Below, piece by piece: positions 1 through 6,818 of a stretch of 57,407 nucleotides of DNA (within the stretch, counting starts at the first letter, position 1; every line of letters begins with the position of its first letter). Source of the stretch: Desulforudis sp. (GTDB lineage: Bacteria > Bacillota > Desulfotomaculia > Desulfotomaculales > Desulforudaceae); assembly GCA_003604975.1 (NCBI GenBank), contig QZIR01000067.1, positions 1 to 57,407 on the forward strand, read 5' to 3'. The position numbers and the translations under genes are program-made. Below the pieces are notes generated by a model. That model saw nothing but the letters and a program-made list of their open reading frames with translations, ran no database searches and had not been told where the DNA came from.

Positions 1-3
1 GAG

Positions 4-95
4 TGGTCGATTTCCACCGGAACAGGTGGTCGATTTGCTCCGGAATGAATGGTCGGTTTGAATCGGAATGGGTGGTCAATTTGGTCCGGAATACG
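4..95. repeat. Four tandem 23-bp repeats, IS21-like element end
   Basis: Four copies of a 23-bp unit begin at 4, 27, 50 and 73. Each has the form TGGTCGATTT, two to four variable bases, then CCGGAAT or a close variant. The period is exact and there are no gaps. Multiple subterminal repeats of this general kind are found at the ends of IS21-family elements, where they bind the IstA transposase. No transposase gene lies inside the window, so this would be one end of an element extending to the left, or a solo end left after decay. The repeat itself is seen directly. The family assignment rests on recalled similarity. Confidence 0.6.
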
Positions 96-351
96 CAATC
101 ACGTGAGGGTCAATAGGAATTTTGACCCAATGAGAGAAGGACTATACTTTATCAGCCGTCGAGACTGTTGCTCTGTGACAGACCCCGCGTAAATTATGCT
201 TTGTAGGCGTTCCAATACAGTATAGAAATGAAACCTCGATGAGTGAGAGGGGATGAAAATGAGGTTGAATGACGTGGGAAATATTACCTCCAGTATTGCT
301 TCAGGAGGGGATGGGATAGTACAATGCGGATAGGACGGGAGGATACTTCAA
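96..351. other. Non-coding stretch with one short hairpin
   Basis: No convincing gene is present. An inverted repeat, GGGTCAA (107-113) and TTGACCC (122-128), lies just after the 23-bp repeats and could be part of the element boundary. Two strong Shine-Dalgarno-like purine runs occur near 303-310 and 337-342. The second serves the small gene starting at 352. A 39-codon frame opening at 324 ends at 443 and has no recognisable features, so I do not call it. Confidence 0.5.
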
Positions 352-507
352 GTGGAGACTACTATCAGGAGAAAGAAAAGGCGGCTTGTTGCCGAGCACT
401 TTGCCAGGATGTCCCCAAGCCAAAAGATGAAAATGGTTTCTAAAATGAACGAGGTCTCCCGAAAACTCCAGGAGGGGGCCAGGATCCGATGCAAGACGAC
501 CCGGTAA
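352..507 (+). CDS. Small basic protein upstream of nucleotidyltransferase
   Basis: A 51-codon frame starts at GTG 352 with GGGAGG at 337-342, nine bases upstream. Its stop overlaps the start of the next gene by 19 bases, which suggests translational coupling. The product is basic, with an Arg/Lys-rich head (residues 5-12) followed by a helix-like stretch containing MSPSQKMKMVSKMNEVSRKL. That stretch resembles the 'MSPEER-x-RM-x-ELNE' segment of short proteins often encoded directly before nucleotidyltransferases. It may therefore be the partner or antitoxin-like half of the pair. It is too short for a firm family call; the RBS, overlap and recalled gene-pair pattern support it. Confidence 0.55.
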   Translation: METTIRRKKRRLVAEHFARMSPSQKMKMVSKMNEVSRKLQEGARIRCKTTR

Positions 508-1031
508 TTGTCTGTGCATCAATTATGGATTCCCTAGCGATCCCCTACTGTATTATCGGCGGTTACGCTGTTGCCTGCCACGGAGTGCCCCGCCAAACGG
601 GGGATATTGATGTTATGGTGATCATCGACGGAGATCCTTTGGATGTGGTCAAAATGCTAAGGGCAAGCGGACACGGAGTAAACATTACAAAGGACGATCT
701 TCTCGACCCTCTCGGCGATGTCATTACCATCGATACCGAATTTCCCATCCAGTTGATTGCTGCCAAGTACGAATACCAGCTAAACGCAGTTAAGAACGCA
801 ACGATCGTCGTATACGATAACCGTGATTTACCGGTAGCCTCGGCAGAAGATCTCATTCTGCTGAAGCTTAAGGGCGGGAGTCCCCGTGACCTTGAGGACG
901 TTGAGACTATAGTAGATGTGCAGGGTCCGAAGCTGGACATGGCCTCTTTAATGGAAAAAGCGAGGCAAATCAAGGTCGATAAGCGACTGAGGTTGTTGCT
1001 CATCGAGATGGGGCTTGTCGTCGGAGATTAA
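489..1031 (+). CDS. Nucleotidyltransferase-fold protein (AbiEii/DUF6036-like)
   Basis: This 180-residue cytoplasmic protein has the minimal nucleotidyltransferase signature near its N terminus: IIGGYAVACHG (about residues 21-31), then R-x-TGDIDVMV (about 35-44), whose two Asp residues are the usual metal ligands. A further Asp/Glu-rich segment, ASAEDLILLKLKGG, follows near residue 117 as in AbiEii/DUF6036 proteins that act as toxins or RNA modifiers. AGGAGGGGG at 470-478 provides a ribosome site about ten bases before ATG 489. The gene overlaps the small gene at 352-507, forming a possible two-gene toxin-antitoxin or defence pair. It sits in a decayed mobile strip, which fits horizontal acquisition. 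Its substrate cannot be inferred. Confidence 0.75.
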   Translation: MQDDPVIVCASIMDSLAIPYCIIGGYAVACHGVPRQTGDIDVMVIIDGDPLDVVKMLRASGHGVNITKDDLLDPLGDVITIDTEFPIQLIAAKYEYQLNAVKNATIVVYDNRDLPVASAEDLILLKLKGGSPRDLEDVETIVDVQGPKLDMASLMEKARQIKVDKRLRLLLIEMGLVVGD

Positions 1032-1359
1032 CGGACTGGGCAATCTTAATCATTTCACTACGAGATAATCTTCCGTACGGATCCTTCAATCTGTAAACAG
1101 TCCCGTCGACTTCCCAAGAAAGGGAGTGTCCTGTAACAATATTTCGCTGAGCCTCATCATCAATGCTCAAGACCGGGAATTCAGCCCAGTAACCGGTTCT
1201 CCACCAACCCATCCATACTCGTTTTGGCGAGTCCCCCGCTTTTAAGAGAGCCTTCTTATTAGTAACCATCAGGGTAAGATCCTGGGTTACAAACGCGGGT
1301 AGGCTGAAGGTCGACCATCCGAAATACTTGTCCCCGTCATCCTCAAGCCAAACCAGAAG
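1026..1359 (-). pseudogene. Eroded 3' part of an unknown gene
   Basis: On the minus strand the translated segment from about 1359 down to 1026 reads like genuine protein. It includes KYFGWSTFSLPAF, a Trp-rich middle (RVWMGWWRTGYWAEF) and an end, YRLKDPYGRLSRSEMIKIAQS, recalling the C terminus of DUF4367-type or similar extracytoplasmic proteins ('ls-eel-kIA-S'). Upstream of 1359 the frame degenerates into low-quality sequence without a plausible start or RBS, so I read it as a 5'-truncated remnant. The family suggestion is weak; the protein-like character is visible in the residues. Confidence 0.4.
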
Positions 1360-1484
1360 ATTATCGTGCCTACCGAGGGACGCTCTCCTGCGGCATATAG
1401 AGGGAGAAGCCGGGGCGGCCAGGGATGAACAAAGCGGAGAGGGATCAGGCGGGACGGATAGAGATAAATAGAAAGGAAACTGAC

Positions 1485-1514
1485 CAGGGCATGGTGAAAT
1501 AGTACCATGCCCTG
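1485..1514. promoter_or_regulatory. Perfect inverted repeat before integrase remnant
   Basis: CAGGGCATGG (1485-1494) and CCATGCCCTG (1505-1514) form a perfect 10-bp inverted repeat with a 10-base A/T-rich centre. It ends six bases before the AAGGAGGG ribosome site of the integrase remnant. It could be an operator for element regulation or a leader hairpin. Only the symmetry and position are observed. Confidence 0.5.
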
Positions 1515-1532
1515 AGCGCAAAGGAGGGTAAG

Positions 1533-2278
1533 ATGAATCGAGGGCATATCAGGAAACGCGGACCCAACAGTTGGGCCGTTATTATCAGGGTTAAAGACCC
1601 TGAGACGGGAAAAAGTAAACCGCGCTGGCACACTGTTAAGGGTGATGAAGAAGCCGCAAAAAGCAAACTGTCGGAGCTCCTATATAAGGTGGATCATGGT
1701 CTCTTAGGGCCTCCGACCAGTGAAACGGTGGAAACCTACCTGCGGCGGTGGTAAGCAGCCGGGAAGAAGAACTTGCACCAAGTACCAGGCGGGGTTACAA
1801 GGCCAATATTGAGCATGCAATTACGTACATCGGGAAGATACGCTTAGAGAAAGTGAAACCGGTCAACTTCCGTAAGCTTTACAAGAAGCTTAAACAGAGG
1901 AAAGGCTTGTCGGGAACCACTGTCGTTACGTCCACGCTACGTTACACAAGGCCTTCGAGGATGCCGTTAAGATCGAGGAATTGCTGATGCGTAACCCCGT
2001 GTCGAGGCTTAAGGCACCGGAGAAAGACGACTACGAGCCACGGATTGTTGAGGACAACGAGGAACTGCAAAAGCTACTGGGAGCGGCCTTGGAAACGCGG
2101 CAACATTTTTCTTTGATCCTTTTCCTGCTTGGTACCGGCTTAAGGAGGGGCTTGCAGAGGTGATCGATCAAGCAGCGGCTTCAACCATCGGCCCGCTCCC
2201 TGAATGTTGTGAGAACTAAGGGAAAAACAAAAAAGCCTAATTTCCGTTCGCATCAGTCCGGCTCGGGGGCGTTAGCAA
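1533..2278 (+). pseudogene. Frameshifted tyrosine recombinase (phage-type integrase)
   Basis: The remnant starts at ATG 1533 behind a strong AAGGAGGG. The first frame (to 1754) encodes the N-terminal arm-binding part (RGHIRKRGPNSWAVIIRV). A second frame, about 1748-1987, encodes the SAM-like core-binding domain (STRRGYKANIEHAITYIG, RLEKVKPVNF). A third frame, about 1930-2163, gives LHKAFEDAVKIEELLMRNPV and then LILFLLGTGLRRG, the start of the catalytic domain at the first conserved Arg. After that only scraps remain (SLNVVRTKGKTKKP near 2200-2250); the His/Arg/Tyr catalytic residues are gone. At least three frame breaks and a large deletion make it inactive. Its location facing the 3' end of tRNA-Lys fits a tRNA-targeting island integrase. 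Confidence 0.85.
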
Positions 2279-2374
2279 AAACCCGTTAGCAAACACCCTT
2301 TTGGTAGCTCCCAACTGCCTGGGAACTATTACGGACTGACCCTTGGAAACCAGGCCGTTCAAGATTTTCAGTTT

Positions 2375-2450
2375 TGGTGGGCCATTAGGGACTCGAACCC
2401 CAAACCTGACGATTAAGAGTCGCCTGCTCTACCAATTGAGCTAATGGCCC
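2375..2450 (-). tRNA. tRNA-Lys (CUU anticodon)
   Basis: The 76-nt minus-strand cloverleaf has a seven-pair acceptor (GGGCCAT/ATGGCCC), D arm GCTC...GAGC, and anticodon stem GGCGA/TCGTC around loop CTCTTAA, giving anticodon CTT. The T arm contains GGTTCGAGTCC. CCA is encoded at the 3' end (complement of 2375-2377). It is the last gene of a Pro-Tyr-Lys tRNA operon and its 3' end faces the integrase remnant, so it is the probable attachment site of the former element. Confidence 0.95.
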
Positions 2451-2457
2451 GTGTTTA

Positions 2458-2542
2458 TGGTGGAGGGAGGTGGATTCGAACCACCGTAGGCGTCGCCAGC
2501 GGATTTACAGTCCGCCCCCTTTGGCCACTCGGGTATCCCTCC
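2458..2542 (-). tRNA. tRNA-Tyr (GUA anticodon)
   Basis: This 85-nt type II tRNA on the minus strand has acceptor GGAGGGA/TCCCTCC, anticodon loop CTGTAAA with GTA, a long variable arm, a T loop with GGTTCGAATCC, and encoded CCA. It lies seven bases upstream of tRNA-Lys and is cotranscribed with it. Confidence 0.95.
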
Positions 2543-2670
2543 GCAGTCTGTCAGTGGACATCCCGAAAGATGTCACGATTGTAATTTTAGCACGACGGTG
2601 ATAGCGTGTCAACAGCTTTACCGCGGACTTAAGTGTCCAACCGCTGGTAGTATATACTGGAGATAGATGA

Positions 2671-2748
2671 TGGTCGGGATGGGGAGATTTGAACTCCCGG
2701 CCTCTTGCTCCCAAGGCAAGCGCGCTGACCAAGCTGCGCCACATCCCG
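2671..2748 (-). tRNA. tRNA-Pro (UGG anticodon)
   Basis: This 78-nt minus-strand tRNA has acceptor CGGGATG/CATCCCG, D arm GCGC...GCGC, anticodon stem CTTGC/GCAAG with loop CTTGGGA (anticodon TGG), T arm GGGAGTTCAAATCTCCC, and encoded CCA. It is the first gene of the three-tRNA operon. Confidence 0.95.
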
Positions 2749-2786
2749 AGCATTTTGACTTAGTTCGCGATTTTGGACTAATCCTA

Positions 2787-2816
2787 ATTCTATCACGCAA
2801 ATGAAGGTAGTGTCAA
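2787..2816 (-). promoter_or_regulatory. Sigma-A type promoter of the tRNA operon
   Basis: Read on the minus strand, a perfect -35 TTGACA (complement of 2811-2816) and a -10 TAGAAT (complement of 2787-2792) are separated by 18 bases. They lie about 40 bases upstream of tRNA-Pro, the right place to drive the Pro-Tyr-Lys operon. Confidence 0.75.
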
Positions 2817-2984
2817 TGAGTTCCGGGCAGGCATGCACAGGCCCGGAGCATCGAAAACGGCGGTAATTCCGAAGCTTTCAGCCTTCGTGGTCGGTTTGAG
2901 TTGGGATATATTGAAGGACTGAAGATAAGTGTGCTGTGATATACTTCTCTTAGGAAATACTTGCAGGTATGGAGGTGCATTGAC

Positions 2985-3353
2985 GTGCTTACAGATACTT
3001 TGCGGAAGATGATGCTGGTGAGCATCGGGGCCGTGTCCCTGACCAAGGAGAAGGCGGAACAACTGGTCAAGGAACTGAGTGAAAAGGGCCAAGTCAGCCA
3101 GGGTGAGGCGCGCAGTTTCGTGCGCGAGATCATGGAGAAGGGCGACCGGGAGCGCCAGGCGATTCAGAATGCGGTGACCGGAGAGGTCCGTAAGATCCGG
3201 GAAGAGATCGGGTTTGCCAGCAAGAAGGATCTGGCCCAGATTACCGAGAGGCTCCGGCGGATCGAGGAACACCTGAATATTTCCTTCGCAGAGGCAGAGC
3301 CAGCCCCGGAAAATGCCCCCGCAGAGAACACGGCGCCGGAAAATCAGTTATAA
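2985..3353 (+). CDS. Phasin-like coiled-coil protein
   Basis: This 122-residue soluble protein has a short hydrophobic opening (LRKMMLVSIGAVSLTKEKAEQL) and then an almost unbroken, heptad-rich charged helix: LVKELSEKGQVSQGEARSF, KGDRERQAIQNAV, ITERLRRIEEHLNI. The tail is Pro/Glu/Ala-rich. The pattern matches the polyhydroxyalkanoate synthesis regulator/phasin-like family, small proteins that coat granules or membranes, although no PHA genes are visible here. I place the start at GTG 2985 because GGAGGTG (2971-2977) lies eight bases upstream; a longer frame from 2961 lacks an RBS. Function in this organism is unknown. Confidence 0.7.
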   Translation: MLTDTLRKMMLVSIGAVSLTKEKAEQLVKELSEKGQVSQGEARSFVREIMEKGDRERQAIQNAVTGEVRKIREEIGFASKKDLAQITERLRRIEEHLNISFAEAEPAPENAPAENTAPENQL

Positions 3354-3441
3354 ATAGGAGCTTGCCCAACTAACAGTTCTAACTGGGACCAGCCCCTGAG
3401 TATAGTATTATAGCAAAATACTGGCAGGGGGATGGTCCTTA

Positions 3442-4593
3442 GTGATTATGAGACGTTATTTTGTGTTTGTGCTTACCCTGCTGCTTGCAGCGTGCTTCTG
3501 CCCGTGTGCCGCTGCCACACCGACGGATTCTGCAGGACAGGAGCAATCATCCCAGGAAGCACACTATTCCAGGCAGATTTTCCTGGTGGTCATAGACGGC
3601 CTGCAGTCAGGCGCGCTGCAAAGGACACAGGCCCCCAATATCAACGGGGTGGCTTCAGCGGGAATCAGGATGAGCGATAGTCTTCCGGTTTGGCCGTCCA
3701 ACACCTACACTTCGGTCGCCAGTATCATCACCGGGACCGATCCTGAAACGCACGGTTTTCGGGATGCGTCGGGCCAACTGCAGAAGCCGACGATACTGCA
3801 GTTGGCCGAGCAGATCAAGATCCAGACCACGGTGTTCGACGGTACGGGTGAATTGCCGGCGCTGGCCGAAGGAACCCGTCACTACCAGAAGGCAAACAGT
3901 GATGAAAAGCTAATCGATGCCCTGATCAAGTACCTATCTGAGAAGAACCCTTACCTGAATCTGGTGGTTCTGGCCGAACCGCGTTTAGCGCTGGAACGAT
4001 CCGGAACCGGCAGTCAGGACTACATGAAAGCGGTGACCGAGGCCGACAACAACGTCGGACGCCTCCTGCACTACCTGCATACCAAAGGCGTTTACGACCA
4101 GAGTATGGTTATCGTGTCGGGCACAACCGGCCAGCCGCCGATCGTGATCAAGGGCTTGCAGTACAAGACCGGACAGGTGATGCCCCCGGCGGCTCTCGTG
4201 GATATTGCGCCAACGCTGGCCTACACCCTGGGGGTCAAAATACCGGGAGCCACTGGGAACGTGTTGTGGAACGCCTTCGATCCCGGCTCCCTGCAGAACG
4301 GGTTTTACCTCCTGGAGCAGCGGATCAGGGACCTCAGCGAACTGCAGATCCGTCAGGGACAGGAAATCTTCCGGCTGCGTGAAGAACAGATCCTGGTACA
4401 GGAAGAGAAGCAGGAGATCTCCGCGGAGAAGAACCGCACAGCCAAGGCGATCGACCGGCGTGACGAGGAAATCAAGTCTTTGTACAGCCGGATCAGCGGT
4501 CTGAAAGTGGTTATCGGGGGCATCCTGATCCTGGCCGCGATTGGCTATCTGCTGGAGTATCGCCTGCTAAGGAAGCGCTTCCTCCTGTTCTAG
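3442..4593 (+). CDS. Membrane-anchored type I phosphodiesterase-like protein, probably inactive
   Basis: This 383-residue protein has a signal peptide (residues 1 to about 25). The following domain has the start of the alkaline-phosphatase-superfamily phosphodiesterase fold: IFLVVIDGLQSG (first metal Asp) and WPSNTYTSVASIITGTDPETHGF with the Thr nucleophile region. The second half keeps ADNNVGRLLHYL and LVDIAPTLAYTLGV, but where active enzymes have a 'SDHG' metal motif and its insert, this one reads VIVSGTTGQPP and goes straight on. The Asp-His ligands are missing. A coiled coil (about 290-345) and a C-terminal membrane helix (about 350-370) follow. GTG 3442 is preceded by CAGGGGGA. I infer an extracellular pseudo-enzyme held to the membrane. 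Confidence 0.75.
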   Translation: MIMRRYFVFVLTLLLAACFCPCAAATPTDSAGQEQSSQEAHYSRQIFLVVIDGLQSGALQRTQAPNINGVASAGIRMSDSLPVWPSNTYTSVASIITGTDPETHGFRDASGQLQKPTILQLAEQIKIQTTVFDGTGELPALAEGTRHYQKANSDEKLIDALIKYLSEKNPYLNLVVLAEPRLALERSGTGSQDYMKAVTEADNNVGRLLHYLHTKGVYDQSMVIVSGTTGQPPIVIKGLQYKTGQVMPPAALVDIAPTLAYTLGVKIPGATGNVLWNAFDPGSLQNGFYLLEQRIRDLSELQIRQGQEIFRLREEQILVQEEKQEISAEKNRTAKAIDRRDEEIKSLYSRISGLKVVIGGILILAAIGYLLEYRLLRKRFLLF

Positions 4594-4622
4594 ATACACG
4601 GGCAGACGAACAGATTTCAACG

Positions 4623-4650
4623 GGCACCGGGTATCCGGTGTCTGTTTATT
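4623..4650 (+). terminator. Rho-independent terminator
   Basis: GGCACCGG (4623-4630) pairs with CCGGTGTC (4635-4642) around a four-base loop, followed by a T-rich run (TGTTTATTTT). It ends the transcript of the phosphodiesterase-like gene. Confidence 0.75.
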
Positions 4651-4889
4651 TTGTCCCCTTGTTTTTCATTCTTGGCCGATGTACTACAATGGAAGGGAAT
4701 CTGATATGAGGTGAGTGCGATTAAAACTACGATAGCCGCCTTATCCGTACCGTTTCCGGGAACAGGTTGCCGAACTCGGTCGCAATCTTAGAGGGTGTTG
4801 ACATTTGTGGTATCTGCGTGAAGGTAATGCGGTAAAATATAGCGAATTTCTGTATGTTTAAGGTGTTTTTCCGGGGAGGAGGCAAACCA
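4651..4889 (+). promoter_or_regulatory. Leader region of the Wood-Ljungdahl operon
   Basis: This gene-free stretch precedes the largest operon in the window, so the operon promoter should lie here. A perfect TTGACA occurs at 4798-4803, but the nearest good -10 (TAAAAT, 4833-4838) is too far from it for a standard pair. Either another sigma factor or an activator is involved, or one element is coincidental. I found no riboswitch signature. Confidence 0.35.
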
Positions 4890-6818
4890 GTGACCAAGCG
4901 CAAAGACCCGATTTGCCGGGCCAGTCTGGAGATCCTGGAGCGTATCGAAGGGAAAGGGCCGGGAAATGTCTTCTCCCGGGCGGGACAGATCAAGCCCTGT
5001 CCGATCGGCTCCGGAGGGAACTGCTGCCGCCTGTGTGCGATGGGGCCGTGCCGGGTTGGTGAGGGTAAGGGGCAGAGTCCGGTGGGCGTATGCGGGGCGA
5101 CCACGGAAACCATCGTGGCCCGCAACTTCGCGCGGATGGTCGCGTCCGGAACGGCGGCACATTCCGATCACGCCCGTGAGGTCGTGCAGACCCTGCTCGC
5201 TACGGCCCGTGGACAGGCGCCCGGCTTTACGATCCGGGATGCCCAGCGGCTAAAGAGCCTGGCGCTTGAACTGGGGCTGGAACCGAGCGAAAAGGACCCG
5301 TTGAAACTGGCGGAGCTGGTTGGCGAGTGTCTGTTGGCGGAGTTCGGACGCCAGGACGGTGAACTATGGTTTGCCGGTCGGGCCCCGGAGCGCCGGCAGG
5401 CTCTCTGGCGCGAGCTTAACATCACCCCCCGGGGTATCGACCGGGAGGTGGTCGAGCTGCTCCACCGTACCCACATGGGGGTGGACCAGGATGCGGCCCA
5501 CCTGACACGGCAGAGCATGCGCACCGCCCTGGCCGACGGATGGGGCGGCTCAATGATTGCCAGTCAGCTGCAGGACGTGCTTTTCGGTTCGCCGACGCCC
5601 CTGCGCAGCCGGGTGAACCTGGGTGTCCTGAGCGAGGACCGGGTGAATATAGTTATTCACGGCCACGAGCCGCTCCTGCCGGAGGTGATCGTGGCCCTGG
5701 CCTACGATCCCGCATGGAACGAGAAGGCGAAAGCGGCGGGGGCCGCGGGCATAAATGTGGTCGGGATCTGCTGCACGGCGAACGAACTGCTGATGCGGCG
5801 CGGGGTACCGGTTGCGGGCAGCTTCCTACAGCAGGAACTGGCGATCAGTACGGGCGCCGTCGAGGTGATGGTGGTCGACGTGCAGTGCGTCATGCAGGGA
5901 CTGGCGGGCGTGGCGGCCTGCCACCATACCAACCTGGTGACGACGTCGGAAAAGGCGAACATCCCGGGGGCACTGCACTGCCCGTTTACGCCGGAGAATG
6001 CCGCGGCGCAGGCCGCGGAAATCGTGGAACTGGCGATCGAGAACTTCAAGCGGCGCGGCGAGGTGTATATCCCGCCGTACGAGTTGAACCTCGTGACCGG
6101 ATTTACCCACGACAGTGTCCGGTACATTCTTGGCGGGACATACCGGGGAGGCTACCGGCCTCTGGTCGATAACGTTGTGAACGGACGGATCAAGGGGATC
6201 TGTGCCATGGTTGGCTGTACCAACCCGCGCATCCGGGCCGGAGAGATGCACGCCCAGGTGGTGCGCGAGTTGATTGCGAACGATGTACTGGTGCTCAGTA
6301 CCGGGTGCGCGGCCATCAACTGTGCCAAGGAGGGGCTGCTGGTTCCCGAAGCGGCGGAGATGGCCGGTCCGGGCCTGCGCGAGGTCTGCGAGGCTGTCGG
6401 GATTCCACCGGTACTGCATTTCGGCTCCTGCGTGGACAACAGCCGCCTGTTGGAAGCGGCCTGCACGCTGGTACAGGCGGGCGGGCTCGGCGACCTGTCC
6501 GAGTTGCCGGTTGTGGGGTGCGCGCCCGAGTGGGTCAGCGAGAAGGCGATTGCCATCGGCCAGTACTTTGTGGCCAGCGGTATCCCGGTCGGGCTGGGGG
6601 TCGCCTTTCCCACGTCGGGGAGCACCAGCTTTACAGAATACTTGGGCCGGGCTATGGAAGACGAGGTCGGCGCGGGGTGGTTTTACGAATCCACCGCTGC
6701 GGGGATGGCCGACCGGATTATTGGGATCATTGATCAGCGCCGGCGGAGACTCGGCATTGAAAAAGGCCGCGAGCGGGTTCTGTTCGACATGGAGATGAGG
6801 AGGAAGCTCGATGTCTAG
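4890..6818 (+). CDS. cooS: Carbon monoxide dehydrogenase catalytic subunit
   Basis: This 642-residue Ni-Fe enzyme interconverts CO2 and CO (the acsA-type subunit in acetogens). Cys37, 45, 46, 49 and 54, in CPIGSGG-x-CCRLCAMGPC, provide the D and B clusters. C-cluster ligand regions are visible as VVGICCTANELL, HTNLVTTSEKANI, AMVGCTNPRIR, STGCAAINCAKEG and HFGSCVDNSR. Length fits the family. GTG 4890 is preferred over ATG 4854 because GGGGAGGAGG ends seven bases before it. It overlaps acsB by eight bases. In the complex, CO made here travels through the tunnel to the acetyl-CoA synthase A-cluster. Confidence 0.97.
   Translation: MTKRKDPICRASLEILERIEGKGPGNVFSRAGQIKPCPIGSGGNCCRLCAMGPCRVGEGKGQSPVGVCGATTETIVARNFARMVASGTAAHSDHAREVVQTLLATARGQAPGFTIRDAQRLKSLALELGLEPSEKDPLKLAELVGECLLAEFGRQDGELWFAGRAPERRQALWRELNITPRGIDREVVELLHRTHMGVDQDAAHLTRQSMRTALADGWGGSMIASQLQDVLFGSPTPLRSRVNLGVLSEDRVNIVIHGHEPLLPEVIVALAYDPAWNEKAKAAGAAGINVVGICCTANELLMRRGVPVAGSFLQQELAISTGAVEVMVVDVQCVMQGLAGVAACHHTNLVTTSEKANIPGALHCPFTPENAAAQAAEIVELAIENFKRRGEVYIPPYELNLVTGFTHDSVRYILGGTYRGGYRPLVDNVVNGRIKGICAMVGCTNPRIRAGEMHAQVVRELIANDVLVLSTGCAAINCAKEGLLVPEAAEMAGPGLREVCEAVGIPPVLHFGSCVDNSRLLEAACTLVQAGGLGDLSELPVVGCAPEWVSEKAIAIGQYFVASGIPVGLGVAFPTSGSTSFTEYLGRAMEDEVGAGWFYESTAAGMADRIIGIIDQRRRRLGIEKGRERVLFDMEMRRKLDV

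Noticed and set aside
324-443. 39-codon frame starting at ATG 324
   Set aside because: It has a nearby purine run but no recognisable features and overlaps the better-supported small gene at 352.
1000-1521. Full 173-codon minus-strand frame as an intact gene
   Set aside because: Only its second half looks like protein; the first part is Ser/Pro/Arg-rich noise without an RBS, so I call a 5'-truncated remnant.
4798-4838. TTGACA plus TAAAAT as the cooS promoter
   Set aside because: The two elements are 29 bases apart, too far for a standard sigma-A promoter, so no firm call is made.
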